Shown here: positions 55,282 through 63,410 of the stretch, in pieces
Layout of the letters: each line of letters starts with the position of its first letter
Position numbering within the stretch: position 1 is the stretch's first letter
Program-made: the position numbers and the translations under genes
The notes under the pieces: model-generated
What the model saw: the letters and a program-made list of their open reading frames with translations, nothing else
What the model was told of the DNA's origin: nothing
Database searches by the model: none
Origin: Bradyrhizobium cosmicum
GTDB taxonomy: Bacteria > Pseudomonadota > Alphaproteobacteria > Rhizobiales > Xanthobacteraceae
Assembly: GCF_007290395.2 (NCBI RefSeq)
Contig: NZ_CP041656.2
Span: 868,001-932,000, forward strand
Reading direction: 5' to 3'
DNA: 64,000 bases

Positions 55282-56754
55282 TTAATCGTCGAACATCTTC
55301 GGCGGCACGAACCCGCCGAATTCGCGTTCGATCAGCTCGGCAAGCTTGAGCGGCGTGCGGTCTTCCAGCCATGGGCCGACGATCTGCACGCCGATGGGCA
55401 GTCCATCCGGAGCAAAGCCCGTGGGGATCGCGGTCGAGGGCAGGCCGGGCAGCGTGGCGATGCCGGGCCAGGCGAGCTGGTCGGAGTAGACGTGCGGCTT
55501 GCCGTCGATCATGATCCGGCGCTTTTCCTGCTCCGGCGAATGGTCGTGCGGATAGGCCGCAATCGGCATCACCGGGCAGATCACGGCGTCGAATGTCTTG
55601 AACAGCTCGCGCCATTGCGCGCGCAGCCGCGTGCGTCCGCCATTCGCCATCTGCCAGTCGCGATGGCTGAGCGCGATGCCGCGCAGCCGCTCGGCGGCGA
55701 GGCTGGTGTCGCCTTCCGGCAGCGCCTCGGCCGCCTTCTTCGCGCCGGCGTAGACGTCCGGCGGGAAGCCCGCCCCGAGGAACGACATCAGCATCCGCAT
55801 ATACAGCCGCGAGGAGGCCGCGAAATCCGGCAGCAGCGGACTGCTGCGCTCGATCTTCACGCCGACCCTGGCAAGGTTGTCGGCGAGCGTGTTGATGGTG
55901 CCGCGTACCGCGGTGTCGGTCGGCATCACCGGATCTGTATCGATGACCAGAACGCGGAAATCCTTGAATGCCGTGTGTCGTGCAGCCGGCAGTTCGAGCC
56001 GGTACGCCAGGCCTGCATCGATCGGATCCGGCCCGGCCATCACGTCGAGCACCAGCGACAGGTCGGCGGCGCTGCGCGCCATCGGACCGATCACCGAGAG
56101 GTCGCGCTCGAACGGCAAGGGCGGCAACGGCGGTGGGGTGTGGCCGCGCATCGCGGCGAGGTTGAAGGTTGGCTTGTGGGCGTAGACGCCGCAATGGAAA
56201 GCCGGCACGCGCAACGAGCCGCCGATGTCCGAGCCGATCGACAGTGGTCCATAGCCCGCCGCGAGCGCGGCCGAGGAGCCGCCGGAGGATCCGCCGGGCG
56301 TCCGGCCGAGATCGTAGGGGTTGTTGGTGGTGCCGTAGATGTCGTTGTAGCTCTGCCAGTCCCCGAGCCCGAGCGGCACGTTGGTCTTGCCGACAACGAC
56401 GGTGCCGGCGTCCTTCACCCGCGTCACCGGCAGCGCGTCTTCCTTGGCAATGAAATCCTTCTGCGCGGGAATGCCCCAGGTGGTCGGCAGGCCCGCGATG
56501 TTGTAGGATTCCTTCACCGTCATGGGCAGGCCGAGCAGCGGCTTTGTTTCGCCGCGCGCCAGCGCCGCGTCCGCCGCGCGTGCGGCGTCAAGCGCACGAT
56601 CGAAATCCCGCACGCAGATCGCGTTGATCTTGCCGTCGTGCCGTTCGATGCGGTCGATCGCATCCTGGGTGAGCTCGACCGATGAGACCTTCTTCGCGGT
56701 CAACGCGGCCGACAGCTCGACCGCGCTCTTGAAACTCCATTCCGACTTGGCCAC
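55282..56754 (-). CDS. Amidase signature family protein
   Basis: A 490-residue amidase with Lys81 (MTVKESYNI), cis-serine Ser156 (GGSSGGSSAALA) and nucleophile Ser180 (GSDIGGSLRVPA), all intact. No signal peptide is seen. Start is GTG at 56754, supported by AGGAG six bases upstream. Unlike the amidase at 34.9 kb it has no AtzG-like partner. The substrate is unknown; these enzymes hydrolyse many aryl and alkyl amides. Confidence 0.88.
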   Translation of the reverse strand: MAKSEWSFKSAVELSAALTAKKVSSVELTQDAIDRIERHDGKINAICVRDFDRALDAARAADAALARGETKPLLGLPMTVKESYNIAGLPTTWGIPAQKDFIAKEDALPVTRVKDAGTVVVGKTNVPLGLGDWQSYNDIYGTTNNPYDLGRTPGGSSGGSSAALAAGYGPLSIGSDIGGSLRVPAFHCGVYAHKPTFNLAAMRGHTPPPLPPLPFERDLSVIGPMARSAADLSLVLDVMAGPDPIDAGLAYRLELPAARHTAFKDFRVLVIDTDPVMPTDTAVRGTINTLADNLARVGVKIERSSPLLPDFAASSRLYMRMLMSFLGAGFPPDVYAGAKKAAEALPEGDTSLAAERLRGIALSHRDWQMANGGRTRLRAQWRELFKTFDAVICPVMPIAAYPHDHSPEQEKRRIMIDGKPHVYSDQLAWPGIATLPGLPSTAIPTGFAPDGLPIGVQIVGPWLEDRTPLKLAELIEREFGGFVPPKMFDD

Positions 56755-56850
56755 GACATGCTCCTGCGTTTCACTGACGAGATGATGCGCAGTTTGGCCG
56801 AACGTCGCAACCGCCGTTTGACGGGGATTGCCATGCAGGACGCTGAACGC

Positions 56851-57822
56851 CTACGCCGCCCCGATCAATATCCCCACCGCCAGCACGATGGCGCCGCCGA
56901 GCACGATCTGGAATACGGCCTGGAGGAACGGCGTGTCCATGTAGCGCGCGCGGATGAAGGCGATCGCCCACAATTCGAAGAACACGACGACACCGGCGAT
57001 CGCGGTCGCGATCCAGAACGCATTGGCCCAGCTGTCAGGCACGAGATAGGGCAGGGTGTGGCCGAGGCCGCCGAGCGTCGTCATCGCTCCGCAGGTGAGG
57101 CCGCGCAGCCAGGGCGAGCCGCGGCCGGTCAGCGAACCGTCGTCCGAGAGCGCTTCCGCAAAGCCCATGCTGATGCCGGCACCGATCGAGGCGGCGAGGC
57201 CCACGAGGAAGGTCTGCCAGTTCTGGTGGGTGGCGAAGGCCGCCGCAAATAGCGGCGCGAGCGTCGAGACCGAGCCGTCCATCAGGCCGGCGAGACCCGG
57301 CTGCACATATTGCAGCACGAACATGCGGCGGTTGGTGCGATCCTCTTCCGCGCGAACGTCGGGGCTCAGAATCTGGTCCGTCAGCTTTGCGGCCATTTCC
57401 TCGTGGCCTTTTTCGGCCTCGGCGAGATCGCCGAGCAAACGGCGAACGCCGACGTCCTGCGCCTGGTCGGCCGCCTTGACGTAAAAGCGCTCGGCCTGCA
57501 TTTCCATGGTCTCGACCTCCCTGCGGATGGTCTCGAGCGACAGGTTCTTGGTGAGCCAGACCGGGCGACGGCGAAGGAACCCCTTGACGTCCTCGCGGCG
57601 GATGGGGGGCAGATGCGGACCGAAGCGCTGCTCGTAGGTTTCCAGCAGCATGTGGCGATGCCCGCGTTCTTCCTCCGCCATCTGCTCGAAGACTTTCGCG
57701 GAATCCGGGTACCGCTCCCTCAGATCCTCGGCGAAGGTCGTGTAGATGCGGCTGTCTTCCTCCTCGGAGGAAATCGCGACCGCAAGCACCTCGCGCTCGG
57801 TCAGATCGGCAAAATTCTTCAC
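56851..57822 (-). CDS. mbfA: Membrane-bound ferritin/iron exporter MbfA
   Basis: A 323-residue fusion of an N-terminal ferritin-like (erythrin) di-iron domain and a C-terminal VIT1/CCC1-type membrane domain. The ferritin part has the motif SSEEED, then EEERGHRH and later EAEKGHEEM. The membrane part has [19 protein letters not shown] and about five segments. MbfA exports iron and protects rhizobia from iron and peroxide stress; it is repressed by Irr when iron is low. Start is GTG at 57822 with AGGG upstream, matching family starts at [11 protein letters not shown]. An iron-control palindrome lies 19 bases upstream. Confidence 0.93.
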   Translation of the reverse strand: MKNFADLTEREVLAVAISSEEEDSRIYTTFAEDLRERYPDSAKVFEQMAEEERGHRHMLLETYEQRFGPHLPPIRREDVKGFLRRRPVWLTKNLSLETIRREVETMEMQAERFYVKAADQAQDVGVRRLLGDLAEAEKGHEEMAAKLTDQILSPDVRAEEDRTNRRMFVLQYVQPGLAGLMDGSVSTLAPLFAAAFATHQNWQTFLVGLAASIGAGISMGFAEALSDDGSLTGRGSPWLRGLTCGAMTTLGGLGHTLPYLVPDSWANAFWIATAIAGVVVFFELWAIAFIRARYMDTPFLQAVFQIVLGGAIVLAVGILIGAA

Positions 57823-57840
57823 AACGGCCCTGCTTGTCGA

Positions 57841-57859
57841 GTTTAGAACTATTCTAAAC
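57841..57859 (-). promoter_or_regulatory. Iron-control element (Irr operator) upstream of mbfA
   Basis: GTTTAGAACTATTCTAAAC is a perfect inverted repeat, eight bases on each side of CTA. It has the TTTAGAA-N3-TTCTAAA form of the Irr-bound iron-control element. It lies 19 bases before the GTG start of mbfA, placed to block the promoter. No other gene is divergent from it, so mbfA is its target. Confidence 0.85.
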
Positions 57860-57889
57860 CATATAGGGCGGCCCGGTTCCCCGGTCAAA

Positions 57890-59038
57890 TCAGGCTTTGC
57901 CGGCTTTCGACAGGAAGTCGAGCAGCAGCCGGCTCACCTCGGCCGGCTGCTCCTGCTGCACCCAATGGCCGGCGCCGTCGACCAGATGGCAGCCGAGCAT
58001 TTTGGTGCAGGCGCTCGTCTGCATCGCCTCCAGCACGCCGGGGCGCTGATAGATGCCCCAATCCTGTCCGCCCGAGATGAAGCAGGACGGCACGTCGATG
58101 CTGCGGCCGGAGAACAGTTGCAGCTCGCTGTTGAACGCACCCGACGTGCCGCAGCGATACCATTGCAGGCCGCCCTGGAATCCGGTGCGGCCATATTCGG
58201 CGCTGTAATACGCCAGCTCGCTGTCCGGCAGCCATCGATTGGTGGCAATCGCCGCCGGCGACGGCATCTCCTTCGCGACCGTCTCGGCCATGGTCTCGCC
58301 GGCGTCCATCACGTAATAGGTCGGCAGCTTCGCCAGTTCGTCCGCCGACCACGACTTCAGCGGCGTGGGCTTGTTGTCGATCCAGTCCGCGCTCTTGTGA
58401 TGATAATAGGCGCGCAGGAAATCATGCACGCCCTGTGGCGCGTGCTGCATGTCGGCATTCGCCGTACGTGTCGAATAGTACCATTGATAGTGGATGCGCG
58501 GACGCGGCAGCGCGGCGAGCTCGCGATGCACGGGATCGTCGGCGGGAGCCTGCGCCGGTGCATCGACGGTGTTGAACGGCAGCGGTGGCGGCCCGCCGAA
58601 CGGCGCGCTCATCATCGTCACCGAACGGAACACGTCGGGCCGGATCAGCGCGCACCAGGCCGCGACCGGGCTGCCGAAATCATGTCCGGCGAGGTCGACC
58701 TGCTTGTAACCAAACGCCGATACAAGCCCGAGCGCATCGCGCACCAGATTGAACAGACGGAACGGCGCGAGGTCGCCGTCGTAATCCGCACTCCATCCGG
58801 TGGTGCGGCCATAGCCGCGCTGGTCCGGCGCGATCACGTGATAGCCGGCGGCCGCAAGCGCCGGCATCACCTTGCGCCAGGAGAAGGCAAGCTCCGGAAA
58901 GCCGTGCAGCAGCAGGATGCACCGCCGCCCTCTGGTTTCGAAGCCGGCTTCGAGCACATGCATGCGCAAGCCGTTGATGCCGTCGACATAACGCGAGCGG
59001 ATGCCGGCGAGGAGAGGGATGTCGGGGAGTGCGGTCAT
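57890..59038 (-). CDS. Epoxide hydrolase-like alpha/beta hydrolase
   Basis: A 382-residue alpha/beta hydrolase. The oxyanion motif is [10 protein letters not shown], the nucleophile Asp120 is in [10 protein letters not shown], and the C-terminal base histidine is in GAGHWVQQE. An aspartate nucleophile with HGFPE points to epoxide hydrolase or haloalkane-type chemistry and away from esterases. A long cap inserts between residues 140 and 290. It is followed on the same strand by mbfA after 67 bases, but the iron-control element suggests that mbfA is transcribed separately. Confidence 0.87.
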   Translation of the reverse strand: MTALPDIPLLAGIRSRYVDGINGLRMHVLEAGFETRGRRCILLLHGFPELAFSWRKVMPALAAAGYHVIAPDQRGYGRTTGWSADYDGDLAPFRLFNLVRDALGLVSAFGYKQVDLAGHDFGSPVAAWCALIRPDVFRSVTMMSAPFGGPPPLPFNTVDAPAQAPADDPVHRELAALPRPRIHYQWYYSTRTANADMQHAPQGVHDFLRAYYHHKSADWIDNKPTPLKSWSADELAKLPTYYVMDAGETMAETVAKEMPSPAAIATNRWLPDSELAYYSAEYGRTGFQGGLQWYRCGTSGAFNSELQLFSGRSIDVPSCFISGGQDWGIYQRPGVLEAMQTSACTKMLGCHLVDGAGHWVQQEQPAEVSRLLLDFLSKAGKA

Positions 59039-59062
59039 CGTTTCCTCCGTGAGGGCCGTTTC

Positions 59063-59223
59063 TTACCCTCCCCTGGAGGGGGAGGGTCGATCGCGCGCAG
59101 CGCGAGCGGGGTGGGGTGATCTCTCAACACGGGCAGTGTTCGTCGCGGAAAGACCTTCACCCCACCTCGGTTCGCATTCCGCTCCGCTGCATGCGAACCG
59201 ATCCTCCCCCTCCAGGGGAGGAT
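59063..59223. repeat. Long palindromic element, family A copy 3
   Basis: The third copy of the element seen at 15736-15898 and 46560-46723, with the same TTACCCTCCCCTGGAGGGGG left end and TCCCCCTCCAGGGGAGGA right end. It lies between the start of the epoxide hydrolase gene and the end of the metallo-beta-lactamase-fold gene on the minus strand. Confidence 0.9.
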
Positions 59224-59251
59224 GGGACTTCGCGGAACGAGCAGCGCTGGA

Positions 59252-60121
59252 TCACACCGCCGCGCAGACGAACCCGCTGCCCTTGCGCCCGATCTTCCCC
59301 ACCGATGGCGAGGGGAAATGCGCGGTGCAGCACAGCGTGTCGGTGTCGCAATAGCGCTCCAGGAAGCTGCGGCGCGTAGTCGCTGCCGCGGCTGGATCGA
59401 CGTCGAACTTCACCGACATCTCCGGATAGAGCGCCTGGATCGGCGAGTGCATCAGATCGCCTGAGAAAACGGCGTCGTCCTTGCCGCGACCAAAGGTGAA
59501 TGCGACGTGGCCGGGCGTATGGCCCGGCGTCGGCAGGATGCGAACGTGATCGCCGATCTGATGGTCGTTGCCGACCACCTCGTGGCGCCTGGCCTCGACC
59601 ACCGGCAGCACGCTATCTACGAAGGGCGGCACGGCCGCCTTCGCATTCTGCTCGGTCCAGTAGTCGAACTCGTGCTTGCCGAACACATAGCGCGCCTTCG
59701 GAAAGGTCGGCACCCAGCGGCCGTTCTCCAGCCGCGTGTTCCAGCCGACGTGATCGACGTGGAGATGCGTGCACATCACGAAATCGATGTCGTCAGGCGA
59801 GAACCCGGCAGCGTTGAGCCCACGCAAGTACGTGTCGTCGGTCTTCATGTTCCATTTCGGCCGCTGCGGCCGCGGTTTGTCGTTGCCGATGCAGCTATCG
59901 ACCAGAATGGTGTGGTGCGGGGTCCTGATCACGTAGGACTGGAAACACAGGATCAGCGTGTCCTGCTCGTCCAAGGCTTTCGCCTGCCGCATCCATGCGC
60001 GGTTCTCGGCCAGCACCTCCGGCGTCAAACCCGGCAACATCTCCAGCGCCGGCAGGAAGGTGGTCTCCTGCTCGATGATGCGATGGATGGTAAGGTCACC
60101 GACCGAGAACTTCAAACTCAT
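59252..60121 (-). CDS. Metallo-beta-lactamase-fold hydrolase, paralog 1
   Basis: A 289-residue MBL-fold enzyme with the zinc motif THLHVDH (His119, His121, Asp123, His124), the GHTPGHV strand and a late aspartate in FSGDLMHSP. Related enzymes are lactonases or thioesterases. There is no signal peptide. The stretch CTHLHVDHVGWN and WVPTFPKARYVFG is shared with the product of the gene at 62.0-62.8 kb, so the two are paralogs. Lies just downstream of the GST gene on the same strand. Confidence 0.87.
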   Translation of the reverse strand: MSLKFSVGDLTIHRIIEQETTFLPALEMLPGLTPEVLAENRAWMRQAKALDEQDTLILCFQSYVIRTPHHTILVDSCIGNDKPRPQRPKWNMKTDDTYLRGLNAAGFSPDDIDFVMCTHLHVDHVGWNTRLENGRWVPTFPKARYVFGKHEFDYWTEQNAKAAVPPFVDSVLPVVEARRHEVVGNDHQIGDHVRILPTPGHTPGHVAFTFGRGKDDAVFSGDLMHSPIQALYPEMSVKFDVDPAAAATTRRSFLERYCDTDTLCCTAHFPSPSVGKIGRKGSGFVCAAV

Positions 60122-60140
60122 GAGAACTCCCGCTATTCGA

Positions 60141-60752
60141 TTATGCGGCCGGCGGCACCGAGATCTTCACGGAGGGCCGCTCCAGCATCTTCTGGTGGAA
60201 GGCATCGAGCTTCGGATAGGCCTTGCGCCAGCCGCAATCGGCGAAGCGGAAGTCGGCATAGCCGAGCACGCAGACGAGGCCGATCTGCGAGATGTCGAAC
60301 GGGCCGTTCAGAACATCAGGCATGTTCTCGAAGTGCGCCATGCCGGCCCAGGCCCGGTTCCAATGGTCGTCCGACCACGCCTGCCATTGCAGGCCCTGCG
60401 GGCGTACCATCTTCTCGTAGCGGCACAGCAGCATGGAATCCAGCATGCCGTTGATCAGGGAGTGGTTGGTCTTGGCCTTCCAGCGCCGCGGACCGTAGTC
60501 CGGGATCAGGCTGCCGCCGGCCATCTCGTTGAGATATTCGACGATGACATAGGAATCCAGGATGACGTCGCCGTCGTTGGTGATCAGCACCGGCAGCTTC
60601 TTCAGCGGCGTGATGCGCGAATAATCCTCGTTGGCCGTGCCCGGCGCCACAGTTGCCGGCGTGAGTTCGATCTTTTCGATCAGCCCAAGCTCGATCGCGG
60701 CGATGCGCACCTTGCGGGCGAAGGGCGAGGCGGCGGAGAAGGAGAGTTTCAT
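60141..60752 (-). CDS. Glutathione S-transferase family protein
   Basis: A 203-residue GST. The N-terminal thioredoxin-like domain begins MKLSFSAASPFARKVR, where serine in SPFARK is the expected glutathione-activating position. It has the cis-proline stretch KLPVLITNDG and the glutathione-contact DSYVIVEYL. The C-terminal helical domain follows. It may conjugate or isomerise a compound in the same pathway as its hydrolase neighbours. The ATG at 60752 is preceded by AGGA nine bases away. Confidence 0.87.
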   Translation of the reverse strand: MKLSFSAASPFARKVRIAAIELGLIEKIELTPATVAPGTANEDYSRITPLKKLPVLITNDGDVILDSYVIVEYLNEMAGGSLIPDYGPRRWKAKTNHSLINGMLDSMLLCRYEKMVRPQGLQWQAWSDDHWNRAWAGMAHFENMPDVLNGPFDISQIGLVCVLGYADFRFADCGWRKAYPKLDAFHQKMLERPSVKISVPPAA

Positions 60753-60797
60753 AGGGACGATTCCTGCTGTCAGTTTTGCGCGAACGGTGTCTCCTCG

Positions 60798-60886
60798 GTC
60801 ATGGCCGGGCTTGACCCGGCCATCCACCCGCCTCCGCGAGGTTAGACTGTGAGACGTGGATGCCCGGGACAAGCCCGGGCACGACG
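60798..60886. repeat. Long palindromic element, family C copy 2
   Basis: GTCATGGCCGGGCTTGACCC at the left and GGGACAAGCCCGGGCACGAC at the right, as in the copy at 2042-2122. It lies between the GST start and the stop of the fumarylacetoacetate hydrolase-family gene. Confidence 0.85.
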
Positions 60887-60915
60887 GCAGTGGGTGTGTT
60901 GGAGCGCGCCAAAGC

Positions 60916-61758
60916 TTACGCCGCGACGATTTCCTGGCGCTGCTCGCCGAGGCCCTCGATGCCGAGCGTGATGACGTCGCCGACATTGAGGAAGGTCGGC
61001 GGCTTCATGCCGAGGCCGACGCCGGGCGGGGTGCCGGTGGTGATGATGTCGCCGGGCAGCAGCGTCATGAACTGCGAGACATAGGAGATGCACTTGGCCA
61101 TGGAGAAGATCATGGTCTGGGTCGAGCCGGTCTGGCGGCGCTGGCCGTTGACGTCGAGCCACATCGACAGGTTCTGCACGTCCTTGATCTCGTCCTTGGT
61201 GGCGAGCCACGGCCCGACCGGACCGAACGTGTCGTGCGACTTGCCCTTGGTCCACTGGCCCAGGCGCTCGGTCTGGAAGTTGCGCTCGGAGACGTCGTTG
61301 CAGACGCAGTAGCCGGCGACGTAGTTCAGCGCATCGGCTTCCGAGACGTATTTGGCGCGGGTGCCGATGATGGCGGCGATCTCGACTTCCCAGTCGAGCT
61401 TGGTCGATCCGCGCGGCTTCTCGACCGCGTCGTTCGGGCCGGACAGCGACGTGTTGGCCTTCAGGAAGATGATCGGCTCGGTCGGGATCGCCGCGCCGGT
61501 TTCCTTGGCATGGTCGCTGTAGTTGAGGCCAATGGCGACGAATTTCGAGATGCCGGTCACGGGCGCGCCGAACCGCGGCTTGCCGGAGACGGCGGGCAGC
61601 GAGGCGGGATCAAGGGCCGCCAGCTTCTTCAGCGACTCCGGCGAATAGGCCTCACCGGTGAGATCCTTCAGATGCGCCGACAGGTCGCGCAACTGGCCGG
61701 ATTTGTCGATCAGGCCGGGCTTTTCCGCACCCTTTTCGCCGTAACGAACAAGCTTCAT
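60916..61758 (-). CDS. Fumarylacetoacetate hydrolase family protein
   Basis: A 280-residue enzyme. Family core: FVAIGLNYSDHAKETG, then KLDWEVEIAAIIG with metal ligands Glu124 and Glu126, the later CNDVSERN with Asp155, then KGKSHDTFGPVGPWL and GDIITTGTPPGVG. Members hydrolyse C-C bonds or decarboxylate acylpyruvates. The ATG at 61758 has GGGAG eight bases upstream; earlier in-frame ATGs lie in the palindromic spacer. Probably acts on a ring-cleavage or sugar-acid product with the GST and MBL-fold neighbours. Confidence 0.9.
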   Translation of the reverse strand: MKLVRYGEKGAEKPGLIDKSGQLRDLSAHLKDLTGEAYSPESLKKLAALDPASLPAVSGKPRFGAPVTGISKFVAIGLNYSDHAKETGAAIPTEPIIFLKANTSLSGPNDAVEKPRGSTKLDWEVEIAAIIGTRAKYVSEADALNYVAGYCVCNDVSERNFQTERLGQWTKGKSHDTFGPVGPWLATKDEIKDVQNLSMWLDVNGQRRQTGSTQTMIFSMAKCISYVSQFMTLLPGDIITTGTPPGVGLGMKPPTFLNVGDVITLGIEGLGEQRQEIVAA

Positions 61759-61875
61759 TCTCGTTTCTCCCTGGAGATGGACCGATCGGTTAAATAGCTT
61801 CATGGAACAGGGCGGCGGGAAATTCAACCGCTCAAAACGGGGCGCATTGCAGGCTTCTGGATTCGGGAGGTGCCG

Positions 61876-61996
61876 TCGTGTCCCGGACGCGGTGCAGCGT
61901 GCAACGCTGCTCCGCAGATCCGGGACCCAGAATGCCACAAGCATGGGCCCGGGCTCAGCAGCGCATCACTTCGTGCTGCGCAGCGTCCGGGGCACG
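61876..61996. repeat. Long palindromic element, family I
   Basis: Arms CGTGTCCCGGACGC and GCGTCCGGGGCACG (one mismatch) with a second inner pairing around GATCCGGGACC and GGGCCCGGGCTC. It lies between the fumarylacetoacetate hydrolase-family start and the second MBL-fold stop, on the minus strand. Confidence 0.75.
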
Positions 61997-62000
61997 AGAC

Positions 62001-62849
62001 CTAGCTCAGCGCCACAAACTTGAACGCGTCCCCATCCCGCTTGATATGCCCCGCCGAAAAATGCCCGCCGATCACCAATGTCGGCGTATCGGCAAACCGA
62101 CCGAACAGCTCACGGCGAGTCCTGGCCGATTGCGTCTGGTCGGAATCCGCCGTCGAGGACCAGCCGAGATGCTTCATCTGGCAGGGATGATGGGCGACGT
62201 CGCCGGTCAGCAATCCCTGCTCTCCGTCCGACTGGATCAGGATGCTCATATGGCCGGGGCTATGGCCGGGGGTCGGGATCATGCTGATGTCGTCGGACAG
62301 ACGGTGATCGCTCGGAATCAAATCGGCCCGGCCGGCATCCACGATCGGTTTCACGGAATCTGCAAACACCGCCTGCTTGTCCGGCTCGGTCGAATGGTCG
62401 CGCCAATGCTCGTATTCGGTCCTGCCGAAGACATAGCGCGCCTTCGGAAAGGTCGGCACCCATTTGCCGTCCACGAGCTTCGTATTCCAGCCGACATGGT
62501 CGACGTGAAGATGGGTGCACAGCACGGTGTCGATACTGTCGGGAGCAAAGCCCGCCGCAATCATGGTCTCCAGGAACGGGGTGGTGCGGCTATTCCAGGT
62601 CGGGACGTTGCGGCCCTGCTTGTCGTTGCCGAGGCCGGTGTCGACCACGATGCGCTGGCTCGGCGTCTCCACCACCAGCGAATGGATCGACATCTTCAGG
62701 CGGCCTTCTTCCGTCGCAAAGTGCGGAATCAGCCAGGGCAGCTTCTGGATTTCCTCGTTGCTCGCCAGCGGCAGGATAAAGCGGGTCGAGCCGACGGTCT
62801 CCAGCTCCACAATCTTGGTGATTTTGACCTTGCCGACCTTCCACTGCAT
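62001..62849 (-). CDS. Metallo-beta-lactamase-fold hydrolase, paralog 2
   Basis: A 282-residue MBL-fold enzyme with THLHVDH (His113, His115, Asp117, His118), PTPGHSPGHMS and LLTGDVAHHP, and a final IGGHFSAGHI histidine. It shares the stretches CTHLHVDHVGWN and PTFPKARYVFG with the paralog at 59.3-60.1 kb. Start is probably the ATG at 62849 with GGGGA upstream; an ATG five codons earlier (62864) is possible. Divergent from the DUF3775 gene. Confidence 0.86.
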   Translation of the reverse strand: MQWKVGKVKITKIVELETVGSTRFILPLASNEEIQKLPWLIPHFATEEGRLKMSIHSLVVETPSQRIVVDTGLGNDKQGRNVPTWNSRTTPFLETMIAAGFAPDSIDTVLCTHLHVDHVGWNTKLVDGKWVPTFPKARYVFGRTEYEHWRDHSTEPDKQAVFADSVKPIVDAGRADLIPSDHRLSDDISMIPTPGHSPGHMSILIQSDGEQGLLTGDVAHHPCQMKHLGWSSTADSDQTQSARTRRELFGRFADTPTLVIGGHFSAGHIKRDGDAFKFVALS

Positions 62850-62975
62850 GCGGTGTGTCCCCATGTTCTCATTTTGACGCCGAAAGATGCGCACTTTCCG
62901 TTGCGCAGCGCAATGGATCATCTGTCGTGATCCTGCGTTATCGAGGGAACCCATCGAGATCCAAAGGGGGAGCAG

Positions 62976-63407
62976 ATGCCAGAGCTTTCGATTTCCACCG
63001 AGAAGGTCGCCTTCATCATCGAAAAGGCGCGCGAATTCGACGTCAAGGAAGCCGCCTCCGATCCGGATTCGGGCTCCAATCCCGCGGACGATGGCGAGAC
63101 CGACGTGCTGGAGGACACCGCGTCCGATCCGGTCGCCGGTGAGCTTTCGGGCTTCATCCTGGCGATGAACGAGGACGAGCAACTCGACCTCGTGACGCTG
63201 ATGTGGCTCGGTCGCGGCGACGGCACGGTGGAGGAGTGGGACGATTTGCGCACCCGCGCCATCGAGGCGCGCGCCGAATACAAGAAGCCCAGGCATGAGG
63301 CGGTGCAGTACCTGCTGGGCGAGCCGATGCTCGGCGATCTCCTGGCCGACGGCATGGACGAGCTCGGCATCGACTGGACCGACGAGCGGACCACGCCGGT
63401 TGCGTAG
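62976..63407 (+). CDS. DUF3775 family protein
   Basis: A 143-residue acidic protein with the DUF3775 layout: an N-terminal ISTEKVAFIIEKAREFDVKE helix, an aspartate-rich linker (residues about 28-52), then LSGFILAMNEDEQLDLVTLMWLGRGD and the helical C-terminus. Function is unknown; members are widespread in alphaproteobacteria. AAAGGGGGAG precedes the ATG. It is convergent with the quinone oxidoreductase gene, with only three bases between stop codons. Confidence 0.85.
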   Translation: MPELSISTEKVAFIIEKAREFDVKEAASDPDSGSNPADDGETDVLEDTASDPVAGELSGFILAMNEDEQLDLVTLMWLGRGDGTVEEWDDLRTRAIEARAEYKKPRHEAVQYLLGEPMLGDLLADGMDELGIDWTDERTTPVA

Positions 63408-63410
63408 TCC

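Noticed and set aside
2042..61996. The repeated palindromes as a CRISPR array
   Set aside because: Copies are scattered single elements with no regular spacers and no cas genes.
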